Positions 35,662 through 45,258 of a stretch of 64,000 nucleotides of DNA are shown in pieces. The stretch's first letter is position 1; every line of letters begins with the position of its first letter. The DNA is from Bacteroides sp. CAG:1076 (lineage in GTDB: Bacteria; Bacteroidota; Bacteroidia; Bacteroidales; Bacteroidaceae). The position numbers and the translations under genes are program-made. Below the pieces are notes generated by a model. It was not told the DNA's origin. It did not search any database and saw only the letters and a program-made list of their open reading frames with translations. The stretch covers positions 39,824 through 103,823 of the forward strand of contig HF993285.1 in the NCBI GenBank assembly GCA_000436795.1, in the 5' to 3' direction.

Positions 35662-36834
35662 ATGTTTAGAAAACAATGTAATTAGTAGTGATGTGGCAGC
35701 CAGACAAATACCTACTCCTGTTACTCCTGCCCATCCGAACTGGTGCCAGAATGTTCCAGCTAAAAATGTTCCTAATGAACCACCCAGAAAATAAGTTGTC
35801 ATGAAGATTGTATTTACTCGGTTTGAGGCTTGAGGAACAAGTGACAGGGCACATGTCTGATTGCTGATTTGTACACATTGCATACCAATATCAATTAAAA
35901 TAATACCGGCAATAATTCCGATGTAACTATTTTGGAAAATATAGAGTATGACCCATGAAAAGATCATAATGCAGCATCCGATATAGTTGAATGCTCTTAC
36001 CCCTAATATGCGGACGAATTTGCCGACAAAGGAGGCTGTCATAGCTCCGGCTATACCGCATAATCCCAGCATACCGATAATGTTGTTTCCTGCATAAAAA
36101 GGTTCTCCACTCATTTTGAAGGCTAAGCATGCCCATAAGGTAAGGAAACAGCCGAAACAGATACCCGCACGCAATGAAACCAGTCGCAGAGTAGCATTCT
36201 CTTTTACTAAGGTAAATACTGATTTCATTAATCCTCTATAAGTACCTTTATAATTGGATGGCATGTCAGGTAATATACGGATAATAACAACTATACAGGC
36301 TAACATTAATATGGATGCGATATAAAATATGGTTCTCCATCCCCAGTATTCACCTACTATTCCACTGACCACTCGTGAGCCAAGAATACCGGTCAGTAAT
36401 CCGCTTACCAGTACTCCTACATTTTGCGCTTTTTTCTCCGGTTGTGAGAATTGTGCTGCAATCGGTATAAATATTTGAGGCATAACCGAGCAGATACCTG
36501 TAATTAGTGAAGCTAATAGGATGAAATGTATGTTTCGTGCTATTGCAAATCCTAACATGCTTACGGACAGCAGTAAGAAGTTGATAACAATTATATTTCG
36601 CCGTTTATATAAATCTCCAAGTGGAATGATGAATAGTAGCCCTAACGCATAGCCTATTTGTGTTGTCATTGGAATCAAATTGGCTGTAAACTCGGAAACC
36701 TGTAAGTCTTCACTGATTTTATTCAGTAACGGTTGATTGTAATATAGATTAGCTACGGATATACCCGCAATGATAGCCAGCATCAAAAGTAAAGATGCCG
36801 GAATTCCTTTGTTCTCTTCTAAAATTCGTTTCAT
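35659..36834 (-). CDS. Major facilitator superfamily transporter (DHA1-like)
   Basis: 391 residues with twelve predicted membrane helices. MFS signatures are visible in the first cytoplasmic loop (GDLYKRRNIIVINFLLLSV, the G-D-x-x-x-R-R motif) and in GILGSRVVSGIVGEYWGWRTIFY of the fifth helix region (motif C-like, typical of drug/H+ antiporters). Such proteins export small molecules; the substrate is unknown. A perfect -7 box ends four bases before the start codon. It is followed at once by the probable DUF3843 gene. Confidence 0.82.
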   Translation of the reverse strand: MKRILEENKGIPASLLLMLAIIAGISVANLYYNQPLLNKISEDLQVSEFTANLIPMTTQIGYALGLLFIIPLGDLYKRRNIIVINFLLLSVSMLGFAIARNIHFILLASLITGICSVMPQIFIPIAAQFSQPEKKAQNVGVLVSGLLTGILGSRVVSGIVGEYWGWRTIFYIASILMLACIVVIIRILPDMPSNYKGTYRGLMKSVFTLVKENATLRLVSLRAGICFGCFLTLWACLAFKMSGEPFYAGNNIIGMLGLCGIAGAMTASFVGKFVRILGVRAFNYIGCCIMIFSWVILYIFQNSYIGIIAGIILIDIGMQCVQISNQTCALSLVPQASNRVNTIFMTTYFLGGSLGTFLAGTFWHQFGWAGVTGVGICLAATSLLITLFSKH

Positions 36835-36838
36835 GTCG

Positions 36839-36846
36839 CAAAGTTA
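36839..36846 (-). promoter_or_regulatory. -7 box directly before MFS gene
   Basis: TAACTTTG on the minus strand, then CGAC and the ATG at 36834. The four-base distance would give a leaderless transcript. Confidence 0.45.
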
Positions 36847-36862
36847 CGTATTTTTTGCGAGC

Positions 36863-37516
36863 TTATTCTGTTTTGGGCTTGATGGGAACGGTGTTTTCCT
36901 TGTAAGCTGCAAAACCTTTTACTTTTACCCGTTCTTTCTTTTCTTCTTCGCCAACGGCTGCATTACCCAGTTGGTTCAGATTTTCCTTAATCGCGTTATG
37001 GGTGTCGAAGAAATAATCGAGCAACATTTTCAGGTGGTCTTCCAGCTCTCCTTCATTGGGTGAGAAGAAAGTATGGCAACGTGAATGTAATCCTACAGTC
37101 TTTTCGTCTTCGTCTACCATATATACGGTTGTAACCAGCGAATTGACATTAACCAGATTGATGATTTCTTTCAATACGGGAAACGCTTCATTGTCTGTGC
37201 TTATTGATCCCCACCATGGATTCCATATCATAATGAACCGGTTCTCTTCTTCGGCTGCAATATAGAAGTCATCACCTTGGTACTTGAAAGTAACATGTCC
37301 TTCTTCGTTTATTTCGGGCTGGCAGCCTATTTTTTTCAATACGCTGATGACAAGATCTTGTGTGCTGATATTGTCTAATTCATTTTTTGTCATACGTTCC
37401 AGATGTTCCAGACGTTTTTTTCGGATGCTTATAGTTTTGAGCAAGAATAAAACTATGGGCCACAAAGCGAGTGCAATAACAGCAATCAGTATGGTTATGT
37501 CGGTTATGTTATTCAT
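36863..37516 (-). CDS. Membrane-anchored protein of unknown function
   Basis: 217 residues. An N-terminal membrane helix (about 7-27, ITILIAVIALALWPIVLFLL) is followed by a basic stretch and a soluble alpha/beta domain (about 50-190) with TFKYQGDDFYIAAEEENRFIM and a second helical part. The domain slightly resembles YbjN-like or type III chaperone-like folds, but I do not assign it. The C-terminus is Lys/Glu-rich (GEEEKKERVKVKG). It stands alone between the MFS gene and the divergent envelope module. Confidence 0.6.
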   Translation of the reverse strand: MNNITDITILIAVIALALWPIVLFLLKTISIRKKRLEHLERMTKNELDNISTQDLVISVLKKIGCQPEINEEGHVTFKYQGDDFYIAAEEENRFIMIWNPWWGSISTDNEAFPVLKEIINLVNVNSLVTTVYMVDEDEKTVGLHSRCHTFFSPNEGELEDHLKMLLDYFFDTHNAIKENLNQLGNAAVGEEEKKERVKVKGFAAYKENTVPIKPKTE

Positions 37517-37758
37517 AATAGTTGGGTTTTAGGTTAAATACAAAAACAGTGTTCTCTATAGCTGTTTTCTTTGATAACCTTCTGCATCTATATTTTGTTT
37601 GACACAGATTTTGATAATCTCTGAAACAGCTTCTTAAATATACAAATTATCTATAGGAATAAATTCATTTATTTTGCTTTTAAACTTTTTTAAATAAAAC
37701 AGATGCAGCAAAAGGCGAATATAATTGTTTTATAGTTGAACTTTAAAATAAAGAGCTT

Positions 37759-38316
37759 ATGAAAAAGTTAGTATTATTTATGATACTGGCGTTGACTATG
37801 ATGGTTGGTCACGTACAGGCACAGGACACAGAGAAGAGTTTATCTCGTGAAGAAAAGAAAGCTTTACAAGAGCAATTGGATAGTTTGCTGGCTGTAGAAG
37901 CGATACAGGCCATCAATGACAAGGCATTTACTCTGGAGGCAGATCAGGTTGTCTTCAAGTATGGTAATATGGCTTATGTCAATTCAAATACAAATTTTGT
38001 TTCTGTAAAAGGCGATCAGGCTGTTGTACAGGTAGCATTTAATATTCCCGTCAGCGGTCCGAATGGAATTGGTGGTGTAACAGTAGATGGTAGCGTTTCC
38101 GACTATGAAGTAAAGACTGATAAGAAAGGTAATACTTCGATTACCATGAATGTTATGGGAACAGGTATTTCGGCACGCGTATTTATCAGTTTGCCGAAGG
38201 GGACAAACAAGGCTACGGTAGAAATCAATCCAAACTTTAATTCCAATCGTATGACGTTGAATGGAGTAATTCTGCCGATACAGAAGAGCAGTGTGTTTAA
38301 AGGACGTTCCTTATAA
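37759..38316 (+). CDS. DUF4251 exported protein
   Basis: 185 residues with a signal peptide (about 1-21, VGHVQAQ). After a charged linker the protein has the DUF4251 pattern: AFTLEADQVVFKYGN, VNSNTNFVSVKGDQAVVQVAFN, GVTVDGSVSDYEV and RVFISLPKGTN..NRMTLNGVILP. Function of the family is unknown; it is likely periplasmic. It is the first of three closely spaced plus-strand envelope genes. Confidence 0.8.
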   Translation: MKKLVLFMILALTMMVGHVQAQDTEKSLSREEKKALQEQLDSLLAVEAIQAINDKAFTLEADQVVFKYGNMAYVNSNTNFVSVKGDQAVVQVAFNIPVSGPNGIGGVTVDGSVSDYEVKTDKKGNTSITMNVMGTGISARVFISLPKGTNKATVEINPNFNSNRMTLNGVILPIQKSSVFKGRSL

Positions 38317-38346
38317 TTTTTGATATTAATGAAAAGGTTAGGAATT

Positions 38347-39003
38347 ATGAAAAAGATTTTGTTTATGCTTTGCATGGCGGGCTTATTTATGACGTCGTGT
38401 GAAAAAGACCCTGATATGGGTAAACTGGATGCAGATCTGGTGGTATACACAGACCACGACAATAATACAGATTTTAGTACTTTCCATACTTATTTCCTTC
38501 CTGATAGCATTTTGGAAGCAAGCGGAGTACGTGCTTCGTATTGGAAAGACGAAAATGCCAAGATGATTATCAGTGAGGTTGAAAGTCAGATGAACCGCAG
38601 AGGATACGAACGTATTACGGATCCGGAATTGAAGGATCAGGCTGATGTCGGTGTACAGTTGTCGTATGTAGCACAGACTACTCAGGTTGTTACTGGCGGC
38701 TATTGGGGAGATCCTTTTGGCGGCTGGTGGAGTACTGGCTTCTGGGGACCATGGTGGAGTGGATGGTATTATTCATATCCTGTAACATATAGTTACGATA
38801 CTAATACATTAATTCTGGAAATGGTCGATTTGACGAATAAAGATGAAGACGGAACTCAGAAACAGCAACTTCCGGTTGTATGGTATGCAAGTGCGTCCGG
38901 CTTCCAGTATGGTAATAGTAGAATAAACATGCAGTTATTGCTGAATGGAGTGGATCAGGCATTCAATCAGTCTACTTATATCCATAGAAATTATACAGAA
39001 TAA
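38347..39003 (+). CDS. DUF4136 lipoprotein
   Basis: 218 residues from the ATG at 38347, which begins a lipoprotein signal MKKILFMLCMAGLFMTSC with Cys18; a longer in-frame start at 38320 would add nine residues without improving the signal. The body follows DUF4136: VVYTDHDNNTDFSTFHTYFLPDS, then the ADVGVQLSYVAQTTQV strand, a Gly/Trp-rich loop GGYWGDPFGGWWSTGFWGPW and LILEMVDLTNK. Family members are outer-membrane-associated lipoproteins of unknown role. It lies 30 bp after the DUF4251 gene and before an outer membrane barrel. Confidence 0.8.
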   Translation: MKKILFMLCMAGLFMTSCEKDPDMGKLDADLVVYTDHDNNTDFSTFHTYFLPDSILEASGVRASYWKDENAKMIISEVESQMNRRGYERITDPELKDQADVGVQLSYVAQTTQVVTGGYWGDPFGGWWSTGFWGPWWSGWYYSYPVTYSYDTNTLILEMVDLTNKDEDGTQKQQLPVVWYASASGFQYGNSRINMQLLLNGVDQAFNQSTYIHRNYTE

Positions 39004-39070
39004 AAGAGTCAGGATATTTTCAATCTATTTGATTAATGTCCAATACAGAAAAATAATGGAGATGATAACG

Positions 39071-39703
39071 ATGAAAAGATATACTATTTTTAAAAAAGCA
39101 ATTTGGTCTTTCTGTGCTTTGGTCATGTTTGCTATGCAAAGTTATGCTCAGTGGGATTCACAGAAAGCACATCTCATTGTCGACTGGCAGATGAATGCAC
39201 CTGTTTCAACTGGCTTTGCTGATAAGATAAGTGGATGGGGTATGAACTTTGAAGGACTTTACGATTTGACTCCACGTTGGTCGGTTGGGGCTTTTATTAA
39301 TTTTCATACTAATCATAAATATGTAGGCAGACAGACGCTTCAGTTATCTCCTACGGAATTATTGACAACAGATCAGCAGCGTTCTGCATATCAGTTACCG
39401 TTTGGTATAGGTACTTCATATACTTTATACGACGGAAGATATGTAAAGCCGTATGTAGGTGTAAAACTTGGAACTGCGTTTACCCGTTATACAACTTATT
39501 ATGGTGCAGGTGGCGTATTTGATGATGGATGGGGATTTTATGTATCTCCTGAAGTGGGACTGAAGATTTATCCTTGTCCTCATCGTCGTTTTGGTTTCCA
39601 TGTAGCTGGCTATTATAATTACATGACCAACGATATGGCAACATTGACCGGTGATGTAACAGGACAAAGTAATGTCGGATTTCGACTTGGTTTAATATTC
39701 TGA
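39071..39703 (+). CDS. Outer membrane beta-barrel protein
   Basis: 210 residues from the ATG at 39071, preferred over upstream in-frame starts (38945, 39056) because GGAG at 39058-39061 is well spaced and the signal peptide begins there, ending at MQSYAQ. Alternating strands such as PRWSVGAFINFHT, RYVKPYVGVKLGTAF and FYVSPEVGLKIYP, ending in VGFRLGLIF with a terminal Phe, indicate a small eight-stranded barrel like OmpW or OmpA-type N-domains. It is the third gene of the envelope module and is followed by a terminator. Confidence 0.75.
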   Translation: MKRYTIFKKAIWSFCALVMFAMQSYAQWDSQKAHLIVDWQMNAPVSTGFADKISGWGMNFEGLYDLTPRWSVGAFINFHTNHKYVGRQTLQLSPTELLTTDQQRSAYQLPFGIGTSYTLYDGRYVKPYVGVKLGTAFTRYTTYYGAGGVFDDGWGFYVSPEVGLKIYPCPHRRFGFHVAGYYNYMTNDMATLTGDVTGQSNVGFRLGLIF

Positions 39704-39778
39704 CGTATTTGATCAAGATTTTATTTAAATTTGCCCCTTTAATTCAAAATTTATATATAACTTCGGTTATCAACAGGG

Positions 39779-39816
39779 AATGGCGGTGGTGCTGTGAAGC
39801 ACTGCCGTTATTTTTT
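39779..39816 (+). terminator. Terminator after barrel gene
   Basis: GGCGGTGGTGCT (39782-39793), loop GTGA, AGCACTGCCGTT (39798-39809), then six Ts. Three G-U pairs in the stem; classical intrinsic terminator layout. Confidence 0.8.
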
Positions 39817-39904
39817 GTAGAAAGTGGTATTGATAGTCTTGTGATAGTCAGTGGCAGATAGGTATAGCAGACTGTTGAAGTGATATTGGGGAGGTATTTA
39901 TAAT

Positions 39905-39957
39905 AAGAAAGCATCCGGTTATGTTCGTCATAATAAAACATAACCGGATGCTTTTTT
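39905..39957. terminator. Terminator after DUF1573 gene
   Basis: AAAGCATCCGGTTATG (39908-39923) pairs with CATAACCGGATGCTTT (39939-39954), followed by Ts on the plus side and preceded by A-rich sequence; it can serve the minus-strand DUF1573 gene and also stop read-through from the left. Confidence 0.75.
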
Positions 39958-39980
39958 ATATAAATCTTTCTTTTTAAAGC

Positions 39981-40388
39981 TTAGTTCTGTTGGGGTTCTG
40001 AACCTTTCGGAGTCATATCTCCTTCAATATAAAGGCGAACAACTTCTTGTTTGGCGTTAGTTCTCAAAGTGATTGATTTACGGAAATGGCCGGGGAATTT
40101 TCCTGCCCCATTGTAAGTTACTGTGATTTCTCCACTTTCACCCGCTTTGATCGGTTCTTTAGGATATTGAGGCACTGTACATCCGCAAGATGCTATAGCC
40201 TGATGAATTACCAGTGGTCCGTTTCCTGTATTGGTGAATTTGAATTTACAAGTTACTTTAGGGTTGTTTTCGGAAAAAGCTCCGAAATTGTGAGTCGTCT
40301 GTTCGAATTTAATTTCGGCTGTACCTTGTGCTATTGTTACAAGTACTGCCACTACTAAAAATAATGTAGTAAGAATCGTTTTTTTCAT
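39981..40388 (-). CDS. DUF1573 exported protein
   Basis: 135 residues with a signal peptide (about 1-21, VLVTIAQGT). The DUF1573 pattern is clear: AEIKFEQTTHNFGAFSE, VTCKFKFTNTGNGPLVI, SCGCTVPQYPKEPIKAGESG and ITVTYNGAGKFPGHFRKSITL. This is a single immunoglobulin-like domain of unknown function, common and often multicopy in Bacteroidetes, predicted periplasmic. It appears monocistronic. Confidence 0.85.
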   Translation of the reverse strand: MKKTILTTLFLVVAVLVTIAQGTAEIKFEQTTHNFGAFSENNPKVTCKFKFTNTGNGPLVIHQAIASCGCTVPQYPKEPIKAGESGEITVTYNGAGKFPGHFRKSITLRTNAKQEVVRLYIEGDMTPKGSEPQQN

Positions 40389-40613
40389 TTTTCCGGATTT
40401 TTTAAAATCGCCCTAAAGATATTGACTTTCTTTGTATTTCGTGCTTATTTATTAGGTTTATTAACATTTGTTCTGCTCTGATAAGATGGATATGATGAAA
40501 ATATCTGTCAGTATTCTTTGCATTTTGGGGATATTCCGACAATTTATAATCGCATTTTCCTCGGAATTCTCGATTAAAGAGAATGGGTAAAAAACGTCTC
40601 GATGAATTAAAAG

Positions 40614-40655
40614 AAACGTGCCCACGTTATAAAGGAAACGTGGGCACGTTTTTAT
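40614..40655 (-). terminator. RelA-gene terminator
   Basis: AAACGTGCCCACGTT pairs with AACGTGGGCACGTTT (40614-40651) with a short loop; very strong G/C stem. Directly left, at about 40591-40604, AAAACGTCTCGATG matches the left flank of twin-GTAC repeat copy 1. Confidence 0.75.
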
Positions 40656-40678
40656 AGGAATGTCAGGAGAGAAAAAAG

Positions 40679-42895
40679 TTATCCACGGTTCACCTGTTTT
40701 ACTCCTTTGACAGTCTTTATTTTCTTGATAAGCGATTCCAGTTTCGACGTATCATCTACCATTACAGTAAGCATGCCAGAGAATAATCCGTCGTGAGAAT
40801 CTATGCTGATAGACCGCAATAAGATATTGCTTTCCTTATTGATAATAGACGTAATGTTAGTCACAATACCTATATCATCATGTCCCACAATACGAAGTGT
40901 GATAGGATACTGTTTTCCCTGACTCTTTCCGGCCCAGCGTGCACGGACAATACGATAAGGAAAACGGGCTTTCATTTCTTTGGCGTTCGGGCAGTCGCAA
41001 CGATGTATCTTGATACCTCCCGATATTGTTACAAAGCCGAACACATCATCACCGTAAATCGGGTTACAGCATTTGGCCAGATTAAAATCAAGTCCTTTTA
41101 AGTTCTGGTCTATCACCAGTACGTCATCTTTGTAATAATCTTTACCATCTGTACTTTGCTGTATATTGAACCCTTCGGCGCTGCGGTAAGTTATTTCTTC
41201 ACGTTGTTCGGTTTCCTTGCGCTGCATCTCCACATACCGGTCAATGATGTCGTTCACATCAAGTGTTTCGTTGGCAATACTTTGATAAAAGTCGGTTACC
41301 GTTTTGAAGCCCAGCTTTTTGATCAGTCGCATCAAGATGGCCTCATCATATTCCAGTTTACGGTTCTTAAACTTACGCTCCAGCGTTTCTTTGGCAAATT
41401 CAGTCTGGCGTGCTACCATTTCCTTCAGAGCCTGACGTATTTTAGTCTTGGCCTTCGAGGTGGTGACAAAGTTCAGCCAGTCACGTTTCGGCGTTTGAGT
41501 GCTTGATGTCGTGATTTCTACTTGGTCACCACTGTTTAGCGTCTGTTTCAACTGAACATTTCTTCCGTTTACTTTAGCACCAATACAACGGCATCCCAAA
41601 TTTGTATGAATGGCAAATGCAAAATCGAGTACGGTAGCTCCCTGTGGGAGTTTGTATAAATCACCTTTCGGGGTAAAGACAAATACTTCATCTTTATATA
41701 AATCGAGTTTGAACTGATCCATTGCCTCCATATCACTGTCGGCATTCTCCAGTGTTTCCCGAATAGAATTCAGCCACTCATCCAGTCCGCTTTCTCCTTT
41801 TATACCTTTATATCTCCAGTGAGCAGCAAGTCCTTTTTCTGCAATTTCGTCCATACGTTCGGTACGTATCTGTACTTCCACCCATTTTCCTTCCGGTCCC
41901 ATAACGGTGATATGTAAAGATTCATAACCGTTACTTTTGGGTACAGATAGCCAGTCGCGCAAGCGCTTGGGGTTAGGCAGATACATATCAGTGACGATAG
42001 AATATGCTTGCCAGCATTCCTGCTTTTCTTTATCCAATGGAGAATCGAGAATAATTCGGATGGCAAACAAATCGTACACACCTTCGAACGGACATCCCTG
42101 TTTCTTCATCTTCTGGTAAATGGAATGGATAGATTTAGTACGTCCCTTGATGTGGAATTTCAGTCCACTTTCCTCCAGCTTTTTCTTTACCGGTTCGATA
42201 AAGGCATCAATATAACGGTCACGCGCAGCCTTTGTAGCATTCAGCTTATCTTTGATATGATAATATACGTCATGCTGTGTATATTTCAGCGACAAGTCTT
42301 CCAGTTCCGATTTCAACTTGTATAGTCCTAATTTATGTGCCAGTGGAGCATATAGATACGCAGCTTCATTCGACACTTCCAGTCGGGCTTCCTCGTTGGT
42401 ACTGTCTTTTATCTGGCGCATCAGATTTACACGGTCGGCTATCATGATAAGGATAACCCGCATATCTTCGGCAAAGGAGAGAAGCAAGTTTCGGAAGTTT
42501 TCAGATTCAATGGTCGGACTTTTGGAATAAAGTTCGTTTATTTTTACCAGTCCATGTATAATTCCAGCAACATCTTCACCATACATTTGCTTGATAGACT
42601 CCAGACTGCAAAGATTATATTTAACAGATTCGTGTAGCATAATACCCAAAATGGAAGCGCGCCGCATACCTATTTCTTCGGCTACGATAACTGCTGTTTG
42701 CATGTCTTTTATAATCGGATTCATGCCAAAGGCATTGCGCGGTATGCTACCTGCAGACATTACTTGAACCAGATGTTTCTTTAAGTTACTGCAGTCATCT
42801 TTTTGCAAAGTATCTCCTGACAGTTGCAATAATCTTTTGTATAGAGAAATCAACAGTTTGTGTTCGTCCGGTGTAAAAAAAACTTGTTCGTCCAT
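40679..42895 (-). CDS. relA: RelA/SpoT-family (p)ppGpp synthetase with degenerate hydrolase domain
   Basis: 738 residues: HD region (about 20-180), synthetase (about 230-345), TGS (about 400-460) and C-terminal ACT (about 660-735). The synthetase looks intact (RTKSIHSIYQKM, YDLFAIRI, PKSNGYESLH, VEVQIRT). The hydrolase does not: the first metal His is Asn (MNPIIKD), the HD pair is His-Glu (LHESV, 88-89) and the catalytic Glu-Asp pair is Lys-Tyr (92-93); only Asp154 is kept. It should therefore make but not degrade (p)ppGpp, like E. coli RelA, so a second RSH protein with hydrolase activity should exist elsewhere. It is divergent from the DUF4301 gene. Confidence 0.9.
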   Translation of the reverse strand: MDEQVFFTPDEHKLLISLYKRLLQLSGDTLQKDDCSNLKKHLVQVMSAGSIPRNAFGMNPIIKDMQTAVIVAEEIGMRRASILGIMLHESVKYNLCSLESIKQMYGEDVAGIIHGLVKINELYSKSPTIESENFRNLLLSFAEDMRVILIMIADRVNLMRQIKDSTNEEARLEVSNEAAYLYAPLAHKLGLYKLKSELEDLSLKYTQHDVYYHIKDKLNATKAARDRYIDAFIEPVKKKLEESGLKFHIKGRTKSIHSIYQKMKKQGCPFEGVYDLFAIRIILDSPLDKEKQECWQAYSIVTDMYLPNPKRLRDWLSVPKSNGYESLHITVMGPEGKWVEVQIRTERMDEIAEKGLAAHWRYKGIKGESGLDEWLNSIRETLENADSDMEAMDQFKLDLYKDEVFVFTPKGDLYKLPQGATVLDFAFAIHTNLGCRCIGAKVNGRNVQLKQTLNSGDQVEITTSSTQTPKRDWLNFVTTSKAKTKIRQALKEMVARQTEFAKETLERKFKNRKLEYDEAILMRLIKKLGFKTVTDFYQSIANETLDVNDIIDRYVEMQRKETEQREEITYRSAEGFNIQQSTDGKDYYKDDVLVIDQNLKGLDFNLAKCCNPIYGDDVFGFVTISGGIKIHRCDCPNAKEMKARFPYRIVRARWAGKSQGKQYPITLRIVGHDDIGIVTNITSIINKESNILLRSISIDSHDGLFSGMLTVMVDDTSKLESLIKKIKTVKGVKQVNRG

Positions 42896-43101
42896 AGTCT
42901 TTCTAGTTTTGTTGAGAATCTGTTTGTTGTAAATTGAAACTCTTTTTTAACTTAAAGGAGAAAAAAGAGGAATTCCTGACAGCTTCTGTGGGTAAAGATA
43001 GTTTTTTTCTTCTTTTATTGTTACAAACTTAATGGTTTTTTTATACTTTTGAGGTGGAATCGATTTGTAAATGAATATTTATCACTTAAATTTATCATAA
43101 T

Positions 43102-44622
43102 ATGTTAACACACGAAGACAAAGAATTACTCGCAAAGAAAGGAATTTCTGAAGAACAGATTGCAGAACAATTAGCTTGTTTCGAAAAAGGATTCCCCTAT
43201 TTGCAGTTGGCTGCAGCTGCGTCGGTAGACAACAACGGAATTATGATTGCTGATGCCGATGCTCAGAAAAAATATCTGGCAGCATGGGATGCGTATAAAG
43301 ACACTGACAAAAAAATTGTAAAATTCGTGCCTGCTTCGGGAGCTGCAAGCCGTATGTTTAAGAATATGTTCGAATTCTTGGGAGCAGACTATGATGAGCC
43401 TACCACCGATTTTGAAAAGAAATTCTTCGATCATATTCATAATTTTGCATTTTACAATGATTTGAATGCTGTATGTCTTGATAACACAGGTAAAAATATT
43501 GATGCTCTGTTGTCGGAACATAATTATAAGGCAGTGGTAGCCAATTTGCTGGAATCTGCTGGCCTGAATTATGGTTCTTTGCCTAAAGGATTACTTAAAT
43601 TCCATCGTTATACCGATGGAGTGCGTACTCCGCTGGAGGAGCATTTAGTTGAAGGTGCACTTTATGCAGCAGGAAAAACAGGTAAGGTGAATGTACATTT
43701 TACTGTTTCGGGAGAACATCGTGCATTGTTCCAGAAACTTGTAGATGCCAAGGTTGCCGAATATGCCAAGAAATACGGTGTAGAATATAATATCAGTTTT
43801 TCTGAGCAGAAAGCAAGTACAGATACAATTGCGGCCGATATGGAGAACAAGCCGTTCCGCGATAACGGTAAATTGTTGTTCCGTCCGGGTGGTCATGGAG
43901 CATTGATTGAGAATCTGAACGATCTGGATGCTGATATCGTATTTATCAAGAATATCGATAATGTAGTGCCCGACCGTCTGAAAGGCGATACGGTAACTTA
44001 TAAAAAATTGCTTGCCGGCGTATTGGTCACACTTCAGAAACAGGCATTCGATTATCTGGAACTGCTTGATAGCGGTCACTATAGCCATGAACAGCTCGAA
44101 ACTATTATCCGTTTCGTTCAGCAGCAGTTGCGTTGCCGTAAGAGTGATATTAAAGATTTGGAGGATGCCGACCTTGTTATTTACCTGCGCAAGAAACTGA
44201 ATCGCCCGATGCGTGTATGCGGTATGGTGAAAAATGTAGGCGAACCGGGTGGCGGTCCGTTCTTGGCTTATAATCCGGATGGAACTGTTTCACTTCAGAT
44301 TCTGGAAAGTTCTCAGATTGATATGAAAGATCCGGAAAAGAAGGCTATGTTCGAGAAAGGTACTCATTTCAATCCGGTAGACTTGGTTTGTGCCGTACGC
44401 GACTATAAGGGAAATAAATTCAACTTGTTGCAGTATGTAGATAAGGCAACAGGATTTATCTCTTATAAATCGAAGAATGGTAAAGACCTGAAGGCTTTGG
44501 AACTGCCGGGCTTGTGGAATGGTTCAATGAGCGACTGGAGCACTGTCTTTGTGGAAGTTCCGTTGAGCACATTCAATCCGGTAAAAACGGTCAACGATTT
44601 GTTGCGTGAACAACATCAGTAA
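43102..44622 (+). CDS. DUF4301 family protein
   Basis: 506 residues, cytoplasmic. The opening LTHEDKELLAKKGISEEQI and FVPASGAASRMFK followed by FRPGGHGALIENLNDLDADIVFIKNIDN are the pattern of DUF4301, a Bacteroidetes family whose fold resembles nucleotidyltransferases: the GGHGALIENL segment and the IKNIDNVVPD segment look like a UDP-sugar pyrophosphorylase-like site. No function is established to my knowledge. A -7 box TACTTTTG lies at 43044-43051, and a terminator follows. Confidence 0.8.
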   Translation: MLTHEDKELLAKKGISEEQIAEQLACFEKGFPYLQLAAAASVDNNGIMIADADAQKKYLAAWDAYKDTDKKIVKFVPASGAASRMFKNMFEFLGADYDEPTTDFEKKFFDHIHNFAFYNDLNAVCLDNTGKNIDALLSEHNYKAVVANLLESAGLNYGSLPKGLLKFHRYTDGVRTPLEEHLVEGALYAAGKTGKVNVHFTVSGEHRALFQKLVDAKVAEYAKKYGVEYNISFSEQKASTDTIAADMENKPFRDNGKLLFRPGGHGALIENLNDLDADIVFIKNIDNVVPDRLKGDTVTYKKLLAGVLVTLQKQAFDYLELLDSGHYSHEQLETIIRFVQQQLRCRKSDIKDLEDADLVIYLRKKLNRPMRVCGMVKNVGEPGGGPFLAYNPDGTVSLQILESSQIDMKDPEKKAMFEKGTHFNPVDLVCAVRDYKGNKFNLLQYVDKATGFISYKSKNGKDLKALELPGLWNGSMSDWSTVFVEVPLSTFNPVKTVNDLLREQHQ

Positions 44623-44641
44623 ATCATTAATTTAGAATATT

Positions 44642-44699
44642 GCATCCGGCATGGAATCAGACGCTGTAACGTTTGCTCCGTACCGGATGCTTTGTTTTT
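44642..44699 (+). terminator. Terminator after DUF4301 gene
   Basis: GCATCCGGCATGGA near 44642 pairs with TCCGTACCGGATGC ending at 44690, followed by TTTGTTTTTG; the loop holds extra sequence of about 20 bases. Confidence 0.65.
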
Positions 44700-44702
44700 G
44701 AT

Positions 44703-45230
44703 TTATACTTCCCATCTGTCTATTTGGCGCAACAGACGTGTAAGAGCTGATTTGCACGATTCGGGATAGAAGAGTGTATAGGAGAACCATAGCTTCTGAT
44801 TGCGGACGTATTTGGCATAATAGCGATATCCTTCTATTTTGTTTCCGTTTTCATATACAGGGCCACTGAGAATAAAAGAATCGCGTAACAGTTGCTGGTC
44901 TTCAGCATGCAGTTGAGTGGCCAGTTCTTTCATTTTTACTTTTACCGGACTTGTGTCAGGCGCTTTCAATACGGAACATTCGATGACAAAACGTTCGTTA
45001 TTCCAGTATCCCAAACGTACAAAGCCTTCATCGGCTACTTCTTTTGAAAAGAATTCCGGATAGTGAATACAGTATCCGTAAAAACTGTCGCAATAAGTTT
45101 TCATCGGAGCATCGTTTATCAGTTCAGCCAAAACTTCCTGATAACTGCGGAAGCCGTTGGGTTTTCTTGATAAGTTGATACCTATCATAAAGCCGGTCAG
45201 TATGATAATTACAACAATCAGTTTTCTCAT
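44703..45230 (-). CDS. Hypothetical membrane-anchored protein
   Basis: 175 residues from the ATG at 45230, preceded by GGGGAA at good distance; a GTG at 45245 would add five residues. An N-terminal hydrophobic segment (about 4-20) acts as signal or anchor. The rest is a small soluble domain with two Cys close together (YCDSFYGYCIHYPEFF) and FVIECSV, ending SALTRLLRQIDRWEV. This resembles the short lipoprotein-like or PsbP-like folds sometimes seen in Bacteroides, but no family is assigned. It follows the his operon genes on the same strand after 28 bp and might be co-transcribed, though a metabolic link is not apparent. Confidence 0.6.
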   Translation of the reverse strand: MRKLIVVIIILTGFMIGINLSRKPNGFRSYQEVLAELINDAPMKTYCDSFYGYCIHYPEFFSKEVADEGFVRLGYWNNERFVIECSVLKAPDTSPVKVKMKELATQLHAEDQQLLRDSFILSGPVYENGNKIEGYRYYAKYVRNQKLWFSYTLFYPESCKSALTRLLRQIDRWEV

Positions 45231-45258
45231 AACTTTATTCCCCACTTATTATCTGTTT

